Positions 8,510-18,610 of a DNA stretch of 23,020 nucleotides are shown here, piece after piece (the first letter of the stretch is position 1; each line of letters opens with the position of its first letter). This stretch comes from Lobulomyces angularis (lineage: Eukaryota > Chytridiomycota > Chytridiomycetes > Lobulomycetales > Lobulomycetaceae), in assembly GCA_027604685.1 (NCBI GenBank), contig JADHYX010000356.1, positions 1-23,020 of the forward strand, written 5' to 3'. Below the pieces are notes generated by a model, which saw only the letters and a list, made by a program, of their open reading frames with translations, had not been told where the DNA came from and did not search any database. The position numbers and the translations under genes were made by a program.

Positions 8510-10218
8510 TTAAGAAATGCTGATTCCACCAATACTTCTTTTTAAATGATTCATTTCTTCTAAACTTTCACAACTTTTTATTTTTATTCCCATATTTTCT
8601 TGACAGATAATTTTATTACACAGATCAAAAGCTTCCTAAATTTAAAAATAAGAATAAACAGAGGTTACATAAAAAAAATACAATGTATAAGTGATGCCCT
8701 GCATTTGGAAGGATATAAGTTTTAAATTTATTATTTTTTCCGAGTTCTTTTACAGCGTAGGTTGCATCCATCCAGTCTCTTTTTTTGTAATTAAAATTCA
8801 AATAAAAGAATAAAAGAATTTTATTCTAACCTATCCCCATAACAAATTGAAACTTCAAAATCTGGATTAAAATATTTCAATTTAGGTGATAAGGGTAGTA
8901 ACCAGCCTATAAAAAAGGAAATAGTTTAATAAATAAAAATGCAATTTCACCTTCTGAAGGATTTAATAATCTTGTAAATGCTACTGGACCTAGGAATATT
9001 TTTTTAACTCCTAAGAAATGTTGTAATACAGTATTACCTGTTATTAAACCGCTTCTATTAATGTGCACAATATAATCTAAAACTGTATCATCTTTAAATG
9101 GAAAGGCGGAAACTACTCCTCTTCGTGTTTTAGCGATCATCAGCTTTATTCCAATAAATAACAATTACAAAAAAAAAAAAATGATAAACTGGTACCTTTA
9201 ATCTTTCGAGGCCAATTAAAGGCAAAATTCTTTGAGGAGTGAAATTCCAAAATTTTTGGATTAAAAAATTTTTTATAATTAATTTTCTATTTTCATAGTT
9301 TTTTTCTATTTTATCCACATTAAATCCATTTAATCCAATTGGCGATAGTAAAACCAGCTTTTCAATATTTTTTGGGTTTTTTAGAGCATAACTCATTCTA
9401 CTATTGTAAGTTGTTTTGTTCTTAATTTTTAATTTTTACGCTATGAATCCACCCTTCAGAAAATAAAAATCGGTTTTCAAAAATTAATTTAATGTTAACA
9501 AATGAAAAGAACCATTGAATGGCCGACAAGGGAAAACTTCTTTTTTTCCAAACCGGTATGTTTTAACCAATCTTCAATTGATTCCACCCACCAATTTTGG
9601 ATATCTTGAGGTCTTTTTCCTAATGGATTTAAACAATTTTTTTTTGGCTTTGACAATCCAAATCCTGTAGAAAAATTCATAAATAAAATTTGTTTGTTCG
9701 GATAATTATTTTTGACCTAATATATCTATAAAATGTACTTGATAATACTGAGATAAGAAATCTACGTTTTTAACCCAAATTCCGGCTCCTTTTTATTGCA
9801 AAAAAAAAAAAAGAAAAACATTTCAAAACATTCTAATTATTAAATTTCATATTTTATTTTAAATCATTCTTTTTCATTTTTCTTTTGAACCTGCACTCCA
9901 GCCTAAAAGTTAAATGAGTTAGTGATGTAAAAAAATATTTGAAGGCGAACTGATTAAAATTAAAATAAAAAAAAAAGGTTTTCTTATTGATTATTTAAGT
10001 GTACCGTGTAATAATAGTATAGGTGGTTTGGTAGCATCGGTAGTAGAAAATGTGTTAATCCCATTTACATTGGTTTTTATAATTTTAGTTTTTATTGCGC
10101 TAATAAGGTTAATTTGAATTATTAATATCTTTTTTTTTTACCTCATAATTTTGCTTTCGAAAAATTCTAACTGTTTTAATTGATAATCATTGTGAAAAGC
10201 AAATTTGAAGAATCTCAT
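8510..10218 (-). CDS. ABHD4/5-like alpha/beta hydrolase (Ict1/Cld1 family)
   Basis: Eleven exons give 371 residues: 10142-10218, 10005-10099, 9891-9902, 9717-9788, 9664-9513, 9440-9453, 9196-9397, 8951-9143, 8831-8906, 8682-8778 and 8510-8635. The N-terminus has KFAFHNDYQLKQLEFFESKI, which fits the family's KLLxxAE-type helix. The core has PPILLLHGWSAGAGIWVKNV (oxyanion loop), FIDILGFGLSKP and the nucleophile elbow GHSMGGFIA with Ser135. The acid loop is YGDRDWMD (about 295-302), and the catalytic-His segment NAGHHLYIE contains His326. Relatives are lysophosphatidic acid acyltransferases, phospholipases or cardiolipin lipases at lipid droplets or mitochondria. The usual HX4D motif reads HX4E here. 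A 12-nt exon supplies the WSA of the oxyanion loop and a 14-nt exon supplies GGFI of the elbow. The acceptor of exon 7 is a TAGTAG tandem; the downstream one gives the family-length GGFIAMSYALKNP. Confidence 0.88.
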
Positions 10219-11270
10219 ATTTGATGATGGTACAGGGATGTTACACCACTATTTCAACAGCTTATAGATCTTGAGTAATAAGCTATGGCGTAATTATTTT
10301 TAAATTTCACTTCACCATTGTTATATGTCTATAAGTAGGTTACATTATTGGTTTAGATCAGATTTCTTCATCTTCAATTCTTCAGTTTAGTAATTATTTA
10401 ACTGATTTGGTAATAAATTAAGAACGCTTTTATTTTATATCATTTTGGTTTTAATCTATACCCTTTTTAAGACTAAAATTTAACTTGGAAATCATTTTTT
10501 TTCTACAAATGAATGTGAAAGGCACTCAGGTAAACTAAAATTTAAAAAGTCGTATTCACAAGGCTACCATTAGTCAATTGACATATTCACTTTGCAGATA
10601 CAACCTATGTACTTTTTCACATTTTTGGTTTCGGAGACCCTCTATATTTTACCTTTCTTTACATCCTGCATAAATAGAAGATGTCAAATATCCATTGCAT
10701 ACGAAATAAATGAAAGCACAATTCCAACTATTTCTTTAACCTCTTTCCTTTTGTAGGAACTTGGTATTTATATTCTTGTTTTTGACCAATCTTCTAAAAT
10801 AATTGTGTATTCTTAAATTGCCAAATTTTTTTGACGTTAATTACTTTCATAATTCTGAGTATTTTTAAAAATATTTTATTTGAGTGTTCTAAATATTGAT
10901 TGTCTATAAAATTCCTTCATAAACCTTATAAAAAATTCTTTCAAGTAATTATTCCATTTTATTTTATCTAACATTTTTTTGTTGTTTCAAAATCCACCAG
11001 TTGCTAAAAACATTTTTCTCGAATTTTTCAATAAAGTTTTAAACCTTTTCTTTTCTACACTGCATTTATAACGCAATTATTTCACTCCAAAGATAATATA
11101 ACAAGTCTCTTTTATTGGAATTGATATAAACGTTTTTTGGATGCAAATTGATAAAGTAATTAAGTAAGATATGTAAAAAACCAGTAAAAGAAGAAATTTA
11201 TTAAACTTTTCTTATCACTAATTTTTAATTTTCTGTAAAATAAATATTTTTCTTATGTGATAATACATCT
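10219..11270. other. Gene-poor intergenic region
   Basis: About 1050 bases with no open frame or RNA gene that I can defend. It lies upstream of the minus-strand hydrolase and downstream of the minus-strand sulfoxide reductase, so its ends should hold that promoter and that terminator. The composition is A/T-rich, with a mildly less biased part at 10560-10760. I saw no tRNA B-box, no snRNA and no transposon relic. Confidence 0.45.
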
Positions 11271-11975
11271 TCACAAAATTTTATCAACTAAGATATTAAC
11301 TAGAAAAATAAAAAATTAATTTATAATTCTCCAAGTTATTTGAATTACCTATTTGTTCAAGGGCAGCTCTGTCTCTTTCAGAAAATCCTTCTTTGACCAA
11401 ACAATCCAAATCAAAAACTCCGATGACTAAATGATAAAGTAAAAACATGAGAATTTAAAGTCAAAAAATAATAAACATTAGCAAAAAAACACTCAACCAG
11501 TATCATCGACTACTATAGGTATCACTACTTCAGATTCACTTCTTGAGTCACAGGCAATGTGGTCAGCAAAATTATGAACATCATTTACCAAAATTGACTT
11601 CTTGTCTGCAGCAGACTTTCCACAAACTCCTTTTCCAAAAGGTATAACAGTGCAGGCCACTCTTCCTTGAAATGGCCCCAAATATAAAGTCTTTTCCTTT
11701 TCTGCGTATAATAAAAAGTCTTTTGTAAAATAAAATCCAGCCTGGTAGAAGTTAATTTATAAGTAATTTTTTAAATTTTAATGTTGCAAGTATTCGTTTT
11801 TTCATTTTTTTTTTAGTTTAATCTTTTTTATTACCCAATTAACATTCCGATTGTCATCATTCAAACTCCAGTATACAAGCGATGCTACATTTGCAAAGTT
11901 ACTTAATTTCGGTAGTGAAATATCTAATAAAGATTCTACTGCTGCAATTGTTTCTTTCCAAAATTTTTCTTGCAT
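11271..11975 (-). CDS. Free methionine-(R)-sulfoxide reductase (fRMsr, GAF domain)
   Basis: Four exons, 11835-11975, 11498-11741, 11349-11426 and 11271-11299, give 163 residues. The protein is a single GAF domain. It carries NWAGFYF, LGPFQGRVACTVIPFGKGVCG and DHIACDSRSESEVVIPI, then VIGVFDLDC, the consensus order for the YKL069W/fRMsr family. The three conserved cysteines are at 77, 87 and 111, with the same spacing as in the yeast enzyme, where they form and resolve the disulfide during reduction of free Met-R-sulfoxide to methionine. The enzyme is cytosolic and uses thioredoxin. All catalytic elements are intact, so it should be active. The last exon is only 29 nt and encodes the final nine residues (VNILVDKIL). 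The neighbours are unrelated, and no regulatory site is evident beyond a TATAAAA-like element around 12139. Confidence 0.93.
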
Positions 11976-12374
11976 ATTTTTATTTTAAAATTTTCTCCGC
12001 GAATAAATGTTGTTTAAAGGATTGGTTTCGTCTTCAATTTATAATGTGATTGCGTAATGTTTTTTTGAATGTAAAATAGTTAACTATTCATCTTACAAGA
12101 TCCACATTTTTCGCTCGCCTTGCTAACTTCAAACTTACTATAAAATTTGACTCATCAGTATTTTATTAACTTTGAAGACCTCTGCAAGTTCAAGTATCAA
12201 CCAATTGCAATCCGCTTTTTTTAATAAAAAAAAAAGTATATATATTTAGTCCTAAAAAAAAGGAAAAGTTCAAAAAAACAATAATACAAAAAAAATGAAA
12301 AATATAAATTTTATCTAATTATAATAATATACTAAAAAGAGGAAAAATTATATTAAAAAAAAATCTTTTCTTCT
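11976..12374. promoter_or_regulatory. Promoter of the sulfoxide reductase and terminator of the Rho GEF
   Basis: About 400 bases between two minus-strand genes. It has a TATAAAA-like stretch near 12139-12145 and a CCAAT near 12200 (plus-strand orientation). The side near the GEF stop is dense in A and T runs, as expected for 3' end signals. Nothing more specific can be supported. Confidence 0.35.
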
Positions 12375-15300
12375 TCAATGCCGTAAATAATTTATCTTAA
12401 ATATCTGTTGACAGTCTCCAACTCCATCTGAAACAGCAATGTAATCATTCGTATTTAAGCACCTTAAGTTATTGGTTGTAATAATTTGTTCTAGTTCTCC
12501 AGTTCTAACATCCCGAATTTCTATAAATGTTGCCTCATAAGCAATTATGTACGGATGAAAGTACGCTAAAAAAATTAATAAAAACAGTTAACTAAAAACT
12601 TACAAAAATGCGAAGGCTGCCCTAACCATGTTACTAACCATTCGGTATTGGTGCGTCTTCCTAACAAATCGACATAAAAGCAGCAATGATTATAACATAA
12701 TAAAAAGATACTATCAACCCTGAACAATGTTATCGGTCTAATATTATCCTTCTTTAATATACTTTGCAATTCCTTATTATCGTCACTAGGATCCAAAAGA
12801 CCTAAAAAAAGCATACGCTAAATTAAAAAGTGAAAAAATATAACTCAATTACCTTGCGTATTTAAGGTATCCAAATCCACTATCTCAAATCCTTGAAGAC
12901 AACCAACACAAAGTTTGGTTTTTAAAAATAACAATGTATAAGATTCAGTAGGAATGTAGGCTTCCTAATAAAATGAATAAATAAAATTTTGTAAAATTAA
13001 ACAAAAATAATAAAAATCTACCTTAAACAATTTTACATTTTCTTTTCCCATTCCCAACTTAAATAATGATTTTTTCTTTTCGCCAATTTTGACAGGTTTG
13101 GGCTCATAAATTTTGATGGTGGAACTTAAATTTCCTGATTTTATCGACACAATTAAATTCATTCCCATACATACTCCGACCTCAAAAAAGGTGCAATGTT
13201 TCGAAATAATGGATCCTTTCTTTAAACTTGCGTCTAACACTTTTTCTTCAAAAATCTCTTCTAATGGAAAACTAAATAACTGATTATCTGAAAGTACCAA
13301 AAGCATGTCCGATTCAACAAGAACATCAATCTTTGTAACCATTTTTATATCCAAAATTTTTGTAAAATTTTGATTATTCGAACCAGAATTTAAAAATTTG
13401 TCTATTAAGTTTGCATTCAATACAGCACTACCTTCACCACCACACCAAACGCCATCATATCCTCCAATAATTAATTGACCTTTATAGCTGGTGCTGGTTA
13501 ATATTTTGTTAAAGTTGCTAAACTTATTTTCAGAAATTTTAATTATTTCAAATTTTCTATTTTCAAAATCCCTCTTCCTTTTGGCATCTTCTATATCTTC
13601 AGTCCACGCCCTTCTCTCACTTTCACTTGGGCAATAAAAAATAATCTCACTAGCCACCTTGCCACCCAATTTTGTATACGTCAATGGAAATCTTGAAGAA
13701 TTTTCACCAGAGCCTGTAGCAGTAATATTTTCCGCATTAAAATTGGCCATTGGACTACTTTTTGTTGAAAGACTGTGGGAAATTGTTCCTTTTGCCTGTA
13801 AAATTTTTCCTGTCAACCCTATAAAGCTTTTAGAGTTTGCGTCATTTACTCCTTCAGTAAAACTGTGGGAGTATTCTTCGAGAGCGAAACTTGGTTTTTT
13901 AGTTAACCCACTTGAACTAGTATTTCCTGATCTTCCACCAACACTACTGCGATTAGAACTTACACCTTTCTTCGTCGGTCGAAGTGATGGTTGTGTTAAT
14001 AGTAGTTCTAATGGAATTATCTAAAAATTATTTAAAAATAAGAAAATAAATCAAAAAAAATCCATTACCATCTTAATCTTCATTAAATCACTCTTTTGTC
14101 TATATATTACTAAACAGTGGTCAAGAAGTAAAACATTCATTTCCACTTCTCCTCCACCAGATAAGCGCTTCATTAGTAATTTCCCATCTCTAACAATAAC
14201 AGTTTTTTGATCATATAATCGGAGAGCCATTTTCTGGCTTGAATCTATATCCAGTTGCTCTTCTAACAACGCAAGCTTTAACCTGTTATTAGCTTTACCA
14301 GTGGCAGAATTAATTCGTTCTAAAATAGCACCTTCCAAAGTAAGGGCCTGCTGCACATTTTGCTTATCAGGGTGTTCTTCTGGGGTATACTTTAGAATAC
14401 TTTCTAATATAAGTTTTGATTTTGTTAAACGAGAGGAAGGACCTGCAATAAAGCTGTCTAACGGTAACCTTCTAAAGCCTGGCTCTTTTCGTAAAGTTTG
14501 CTGGAATAAGAAAAAATATTTTAAAGATTATAATAAACCAAAATTTTCACCTCAATCCAAACCAACACAGGGCCATTCCTTGTCCTTTCAGTGCTAACCA
14601 AATGTTTAGCTGGTATATGTCCAGTTGCATATTTTTCATACATTGTAATCAACTCTTTTTTTCCAAAAAAATCTATCAAAACCTCACCAATTTCGCCAAT
14701 TAATAAATCGGAACTTTCAGTTTGCTTTTTTTGTAGTCTTTTCGCAAATTTTGAAATCTCATTGGAAATTTCTTTTATATTCAAAAAAACTTTTTCCCTA
14801 AAAAAAAAACTCTCGTCCCTAGTAAATGTCGGATTTTCAATAGAATCGAATTCTTCCAATTTGTTTATTACAACACTAATCAATAATTCCAAATCCATAG
14901 AAAAATTTATTTCTCCCTGGATAAACTCAAAAATTGTTTCTTGGCGTTTTAACTCTTGTGTTGACACTGATTCTAAGATATCTTTTGTGACGGATTGCGA
15001 CCAAGAAGTTTCCTACAATAAAAATTAACATTTTTCGTTCAATAATGCCCTCACCTTGCGAGTATTACTATCTGTTTTTTCCTCTGTAATTATGTCAGTT
15101 TTAGTTTGAATGGCCAGTCGATTTTGCTAAAAATATGTTAAGTATATAATACAAAAAAAAATTACCTGTTCTAATCTTCTTGGGCAAGCTATGCTGTAAC
15201 ATAATCTATCTCTTGAACAGGTTGGAGAATAACAGTCAGTGAGAAGGGTAAATATTCCATTAGGTAAACTACTATTAGAATTTATGGTACTATTGTTTGC

Positions 15301-17154
15301 GTTGATTAATCCATCAATAACATCATCAGGTTCCAAATCTTTATCATGCCAAGACTGCTGCGCGAAATTTACATTTTGAAACTGATAAATTTCGTTTGAA
15401 GAATCTCTCAATCGATGATTCCAAGTAACGTCATTAAAAAAAATTTGAGCATCCAAGGCCCTTCCAATTAGTAAAGCCAAGTTACGATCATTAGTTTTGA
15501 TAACTTTGGCAATGACATTCTATTCTTACATTAATTTTGTAAAAATTAAATAATTTTTCTTACAACTGCTTCTTTTCCAGAAAATGAATCCTGATAATCT
15601 AAGCCATACTTAAAATTAGTGCTTAAAGTGATATTTTTTCTGAAGGCGTCAGCAACTAAACTTAAAAATGCAGGATAAACTGGTTTTGTATCTTTTCTTT
15701 TTTCTATTGCAAAAGATTCCGCATTTTTTTTATTTTCATCACTTTGTTCCTCCTGATATTTTCTCTCTTCATTAAAACCATCATTATCATATTTTACAAG
15801 TGGATAATTTTCATTTACTGGAAAAACTTTATTCATTCGCACACCATTTTGAGCTTCTGAAACCATATGTTCACTTGAAAAATTAAAATCTGAAATTCTT
15901 TGTTGCTGCTGGGAATCCGTTAGGGCAGCTGATTGTTTTCTAACAGGTATAATATATTCTTGCTGTATTGGCTGAGTTACTGGAACTTGTGGTGGTCTAA
16001 ATCTAGGGTCAAAATCAACCATTGTTAAAGGATTATATTCATCAACACGAATTTGAGGTTGAGTCACAACATATTGAATATTGGTTCTAATTCCCTGCTG
16101 CAACTGTTGTCTGCCATCTGACTGTGGCCTGATCTGTTCTCCATAATATTGGGGCCTGTAATAAGTGGGTTGTGGCTGGATCCTCTGATGTATCGGTTCA
16201 GAATTATTTATAAATTCTTGAGAATGATTTCTTTGAAAAGCTTCCAGTCGTTGCTCAAAATGTTGGTTAGAATGGGTACGATATTGTGCTAAAAAGAACA
16301 AATAAAAAATTATGTAAGCCATTTTTACCGTTAAAACTCGGTGGCATTCCTGGAGACATCATACTTAACGATGTATTAGTTCTATTTAATGCCTCACTTG
16401 ATCTTCTGGGAGGAAATTCACTTTCTACGTTTGAATATAGCGATGGTGATCCCTGATAAATATTAGTTTCAGATGCTCTTCTTCCACTGGCAGCGTGCTC
16501 ACCAGAAATAGAAAAATTCTGTGTAGAGTAGTTAATTGGTTGATTAATAATTGAAGGTTGGCTTCTGTAAATAGGTTGGTTTGTATTGGGAACCTGAAAT
16601 CCTTGAGGAGGAACAAACTGGGTATTTTGCATATGGTTTTGTTGTGATGAATACTGCTGTGGAGGTTGTCGATAGGGTGCTTGCTGTGGCCTAAACTGAG
16701 GACCTTGAATGGAGTTTATTTGTGGTCTATATTGCTGCTGAATCGGATTTGGGATGGGTTGATGAGGTCTCATTTGAAGATTTTGCTGCCGAAATTGAGG
16801 TTGCAGGGGATACTGTTGCCCTTGGTATGGCGGAGGGGCCCCATTGAAATGCTGCTGTTGACTTAAATTTGAACTAAAAGACTGGTTTGGGTTTGACGAA
16901 AGGTAACTTTGCTGATTAAAATTTCTTATTGGTTGGGAAGCTCCTTGTCTAGGCGGAATTTCGTATGGTTGTTGATTATTGGGACGATAATTTTGCTGAA
17001 ACAGACGCTAAATTAAAAAAGTTAAATAATTTTAGACTTCCTCATATTAAAAACTCTACAAAAAAAGTGAATGATTGTATGAAATTAAAGAACAATTTGA
17101 TTGATTTTTAGATAACTTTTTTTCTTTTTCAATTTTTTTTACCTCATCCGACAT
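12375..17154 (-). CDS. ROM2: Rho1 guanine nucleotide exchange factor, Rom1/Rom2 type
   Basis: Eleven exons give 1411 residues: 17143-17154, 16329-17007, 15564-16288, 15166-15519, 15055-15126, 14551-15012, 14069-14500, 13022-14020, 12853-12964, 12604-12801 and 12375-12565. Residues 5-400 are a disordered Gln/Pro/Asn-rich region. A DEP-like domain spans about 432-520 (AFLSLVADAFRKNI, GLDYQDSFSGKEAV, RNLALLIGRALDAQ). A Cys motif YSPTCSRDRLCYSIACPRRL follows. The DH domain (about 635-830) begins KRQETIFEFI and contains HLVSTERTRNGPVL. The PH domain (about 855-1060) is split by a Ser-rich insertion. The CNH domain (about 1085-1395) holds YDGVWCGGEG, EAYIPTESYTLLFLKTKLCVG, LLDPSD and TFIEIRDVRTGEL. 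The family activates Rho1 at the cell cortex in the cell-wall-integrity pathway. Exon 1 codes only for MSDE. The symbol is used by architecture; orthology to Rom1 or Rom2 is not resolved. Confidence 0.93.
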
Positions 17155-17538
17155 TTAACGAAATAAGTTGATTTTAAAAAAAAAAAAAATAAATCTAATT
17201 TGTTTTGCAGACTTTATAGAAAGAAACTTAATTTAATTAAATTAAAAAAAAAAATAAAAATAAAAATATAACAACAAAAAAAAATTTTAGAATAATTGAA
17301 ATAAAAAAAATTGTAGGGTTTTTGTAACCTTGACTAAAAAATTTGAAACATTAGTGCTTTCTGTGACAGGTGAGTGAATAAACATAATTGTCTTTATGAA
17401 TAGCATTTTAACAGATAAACAATTTAACCTCTACTAATACCTTTTCTAACTTCACAATCAGACACTGGGAATACAAGTTTGGAAGGAAAACCTGACATTC
17501 GTTAACGAGGTAACTTGATATAAATAAACATTTACAGC
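17155..17538. promoter_or_regulatory. Divergent promoter of the Rho GEF and POP4
   Basis: A 384-base bidirectional spacer between two start codons. The GEF side is nearly pure A/T with long A tracts. The POP4 side is less biased and contains a perfect splice donor CAG/GTGAGT (GT at 17370-17371) and an acceptor TTTACAG ending at 17537, one base before the POP4 ATG. This suggests a 5'-UTR intron of 168 nt. No ATG lies in the putative upstream exon. Confidence 0.5.
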
Positions 17539-18281
17539 ATGTCGGAAAGCCAAAAATTTGTTGAAAGTTTTATTGCAGAATTAACTTCTGCAAAAATTTT
17601 CAAAGAGAGAGTTAAGGATAAAGTTTTACTATTTGATAATAAGAATGTTTTGACTGATAAGCAGGAAATGAAAGAATTAAAAAGAAAAAGAAAAAAATTA
17701 AATAAATTTAATTCAAAAGAAAAAAAAAAATTGAAATTATACCATTTTGAGAAAGATACACTAAGGTAGAGCAACATTTATTTGTTAAAAAAACTATTTA
17801 ATGTTATTTTTGTTAGATATGAAACTTTTTTAGATTTACATTCACTCTGGAGTCAATATATGGCTGAACTACTGGGCGATAATCTTCAGAAGAATGCAGT
17901 TTTAAATAAAATGATTAAAGCTGATTTTCATGGTTGTTACATGAAAGGTAATTTTTGTTGTTATCTGTTAAAATCTCATTGAAGTCTAAACAGTATTTCA
18001 AAGTAAATGTCCATCGTTGATTGGGGTGGAAGGAATTATGATTCAAGAAACTGAAAATACGTTTAAAATTATTACCAAAAAAAATTTTGTAAAAGGTAAA
18101 TAAATGTAAAATGAAAGTTATCTTTTTTAATTTCTTTTATATAGTGGTACCCAAGTTCAATACAAACTTTACATTTAATATTAAGGATTTAACATTGACT
18201 ATTTTTGGTTCCCAATTTAAAAGTAAATCAGGTGAAAGAATTACTAGAAAATTTAAAGGTACCGTCAATATAGATTTGTAG
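17539..18281 (+). CDS. POP4: RNase P/MRP protein subunit POP4 (Rpp29)
   Basis: Four exons, 17539-17765, 17817-17947, 17994-18095 and 18145-18281, give 198 residues. The N-terminal third is Lys-rich and helical (KELKRKRKKLNKFNSKEKKK), as in eukaryotic Rpp29. ETFLDLHSLWSQYMAELLG leads into the Sm-like UPF0086 barrel, with KADFHGCYM, SKCPSLIGVEGIMIQET, TFKIITKKN, VPKFNTNFTFNI, IFGSQFKSKSGER and RKFKGTVNIDL at the very end. Family members bind the RNA of RNase P and RNase MRP in the nucleus and nucleolus and are needed for tRNA 5' maturation and rRNA processing. The acceptor of exon 3 (CAG at 17991-17993) is chosen over a later AAAG because only it keeps the frame into SKCPS. The gene is divergent from the Rho GEF. 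Confidence 0.93.
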
Positions 18282-18610
18282 CATTTTATAGGAAATAACG
18301 TTTGTTGTGTAAATGGTTTTTAAATTTATGGAATCTTACTCTTAATTTAATAAGATAAATAGTTACCTTTGAAACGATAATACCATGAAATAATAGAATT
18401 ATATGCTTCATTTTATTGTATTATATCTACAATTTTATAGTTATCAATTATATAACTGGAAGAATTGTTTAAAAATTCTTGAGATTCAATTTTTATCATT
18501 TGAAAGTTCAATTATTTCAATTTATCTCTTATTTTTTACAAGTATAGAAAAAATTATTCAAATGAATGAAAATGAAAAATAATAATCAAATTTATGAATT
18601 AAAACGTCAA
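18282..18610. terminator. Convergent 3' region of POP4 and protein B
   Basis: About 330 bases between two converging stop codons, A/T-rich with several AATAA-like elements, no open frame of note and no RNA gene recognised. Confidence 0.4.

Noticed and set aside
10219..11270. tRNA, snRNA or small protein gene in the gene-poor region
   Set aside because: No tRNA-like T-arm consensus or cloverleaf, and no open frame with domain character was found by eye; a tRNAscan-SE and Infernal run would settle it.
13659..14024. 121-codon plus-strand open frame
   Set aside because: Antisense to the PH-domain exon of the GEF, without recognisable domain.
14591..15028. 145-codon plus-strand open frame
   Set aside because: It is antisense to the DH-domain exon of the Rho1 GEF; the minus strand carries clear family motifs and spliced continuity, and the plus frame has none.
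17532..17777. 81-codon minus-strand open frame
   Set aside because: Antisense to POP4 exon 1; its Phe/Leu/Ser composition simply mirrors the Lys-rich POP4 codons.
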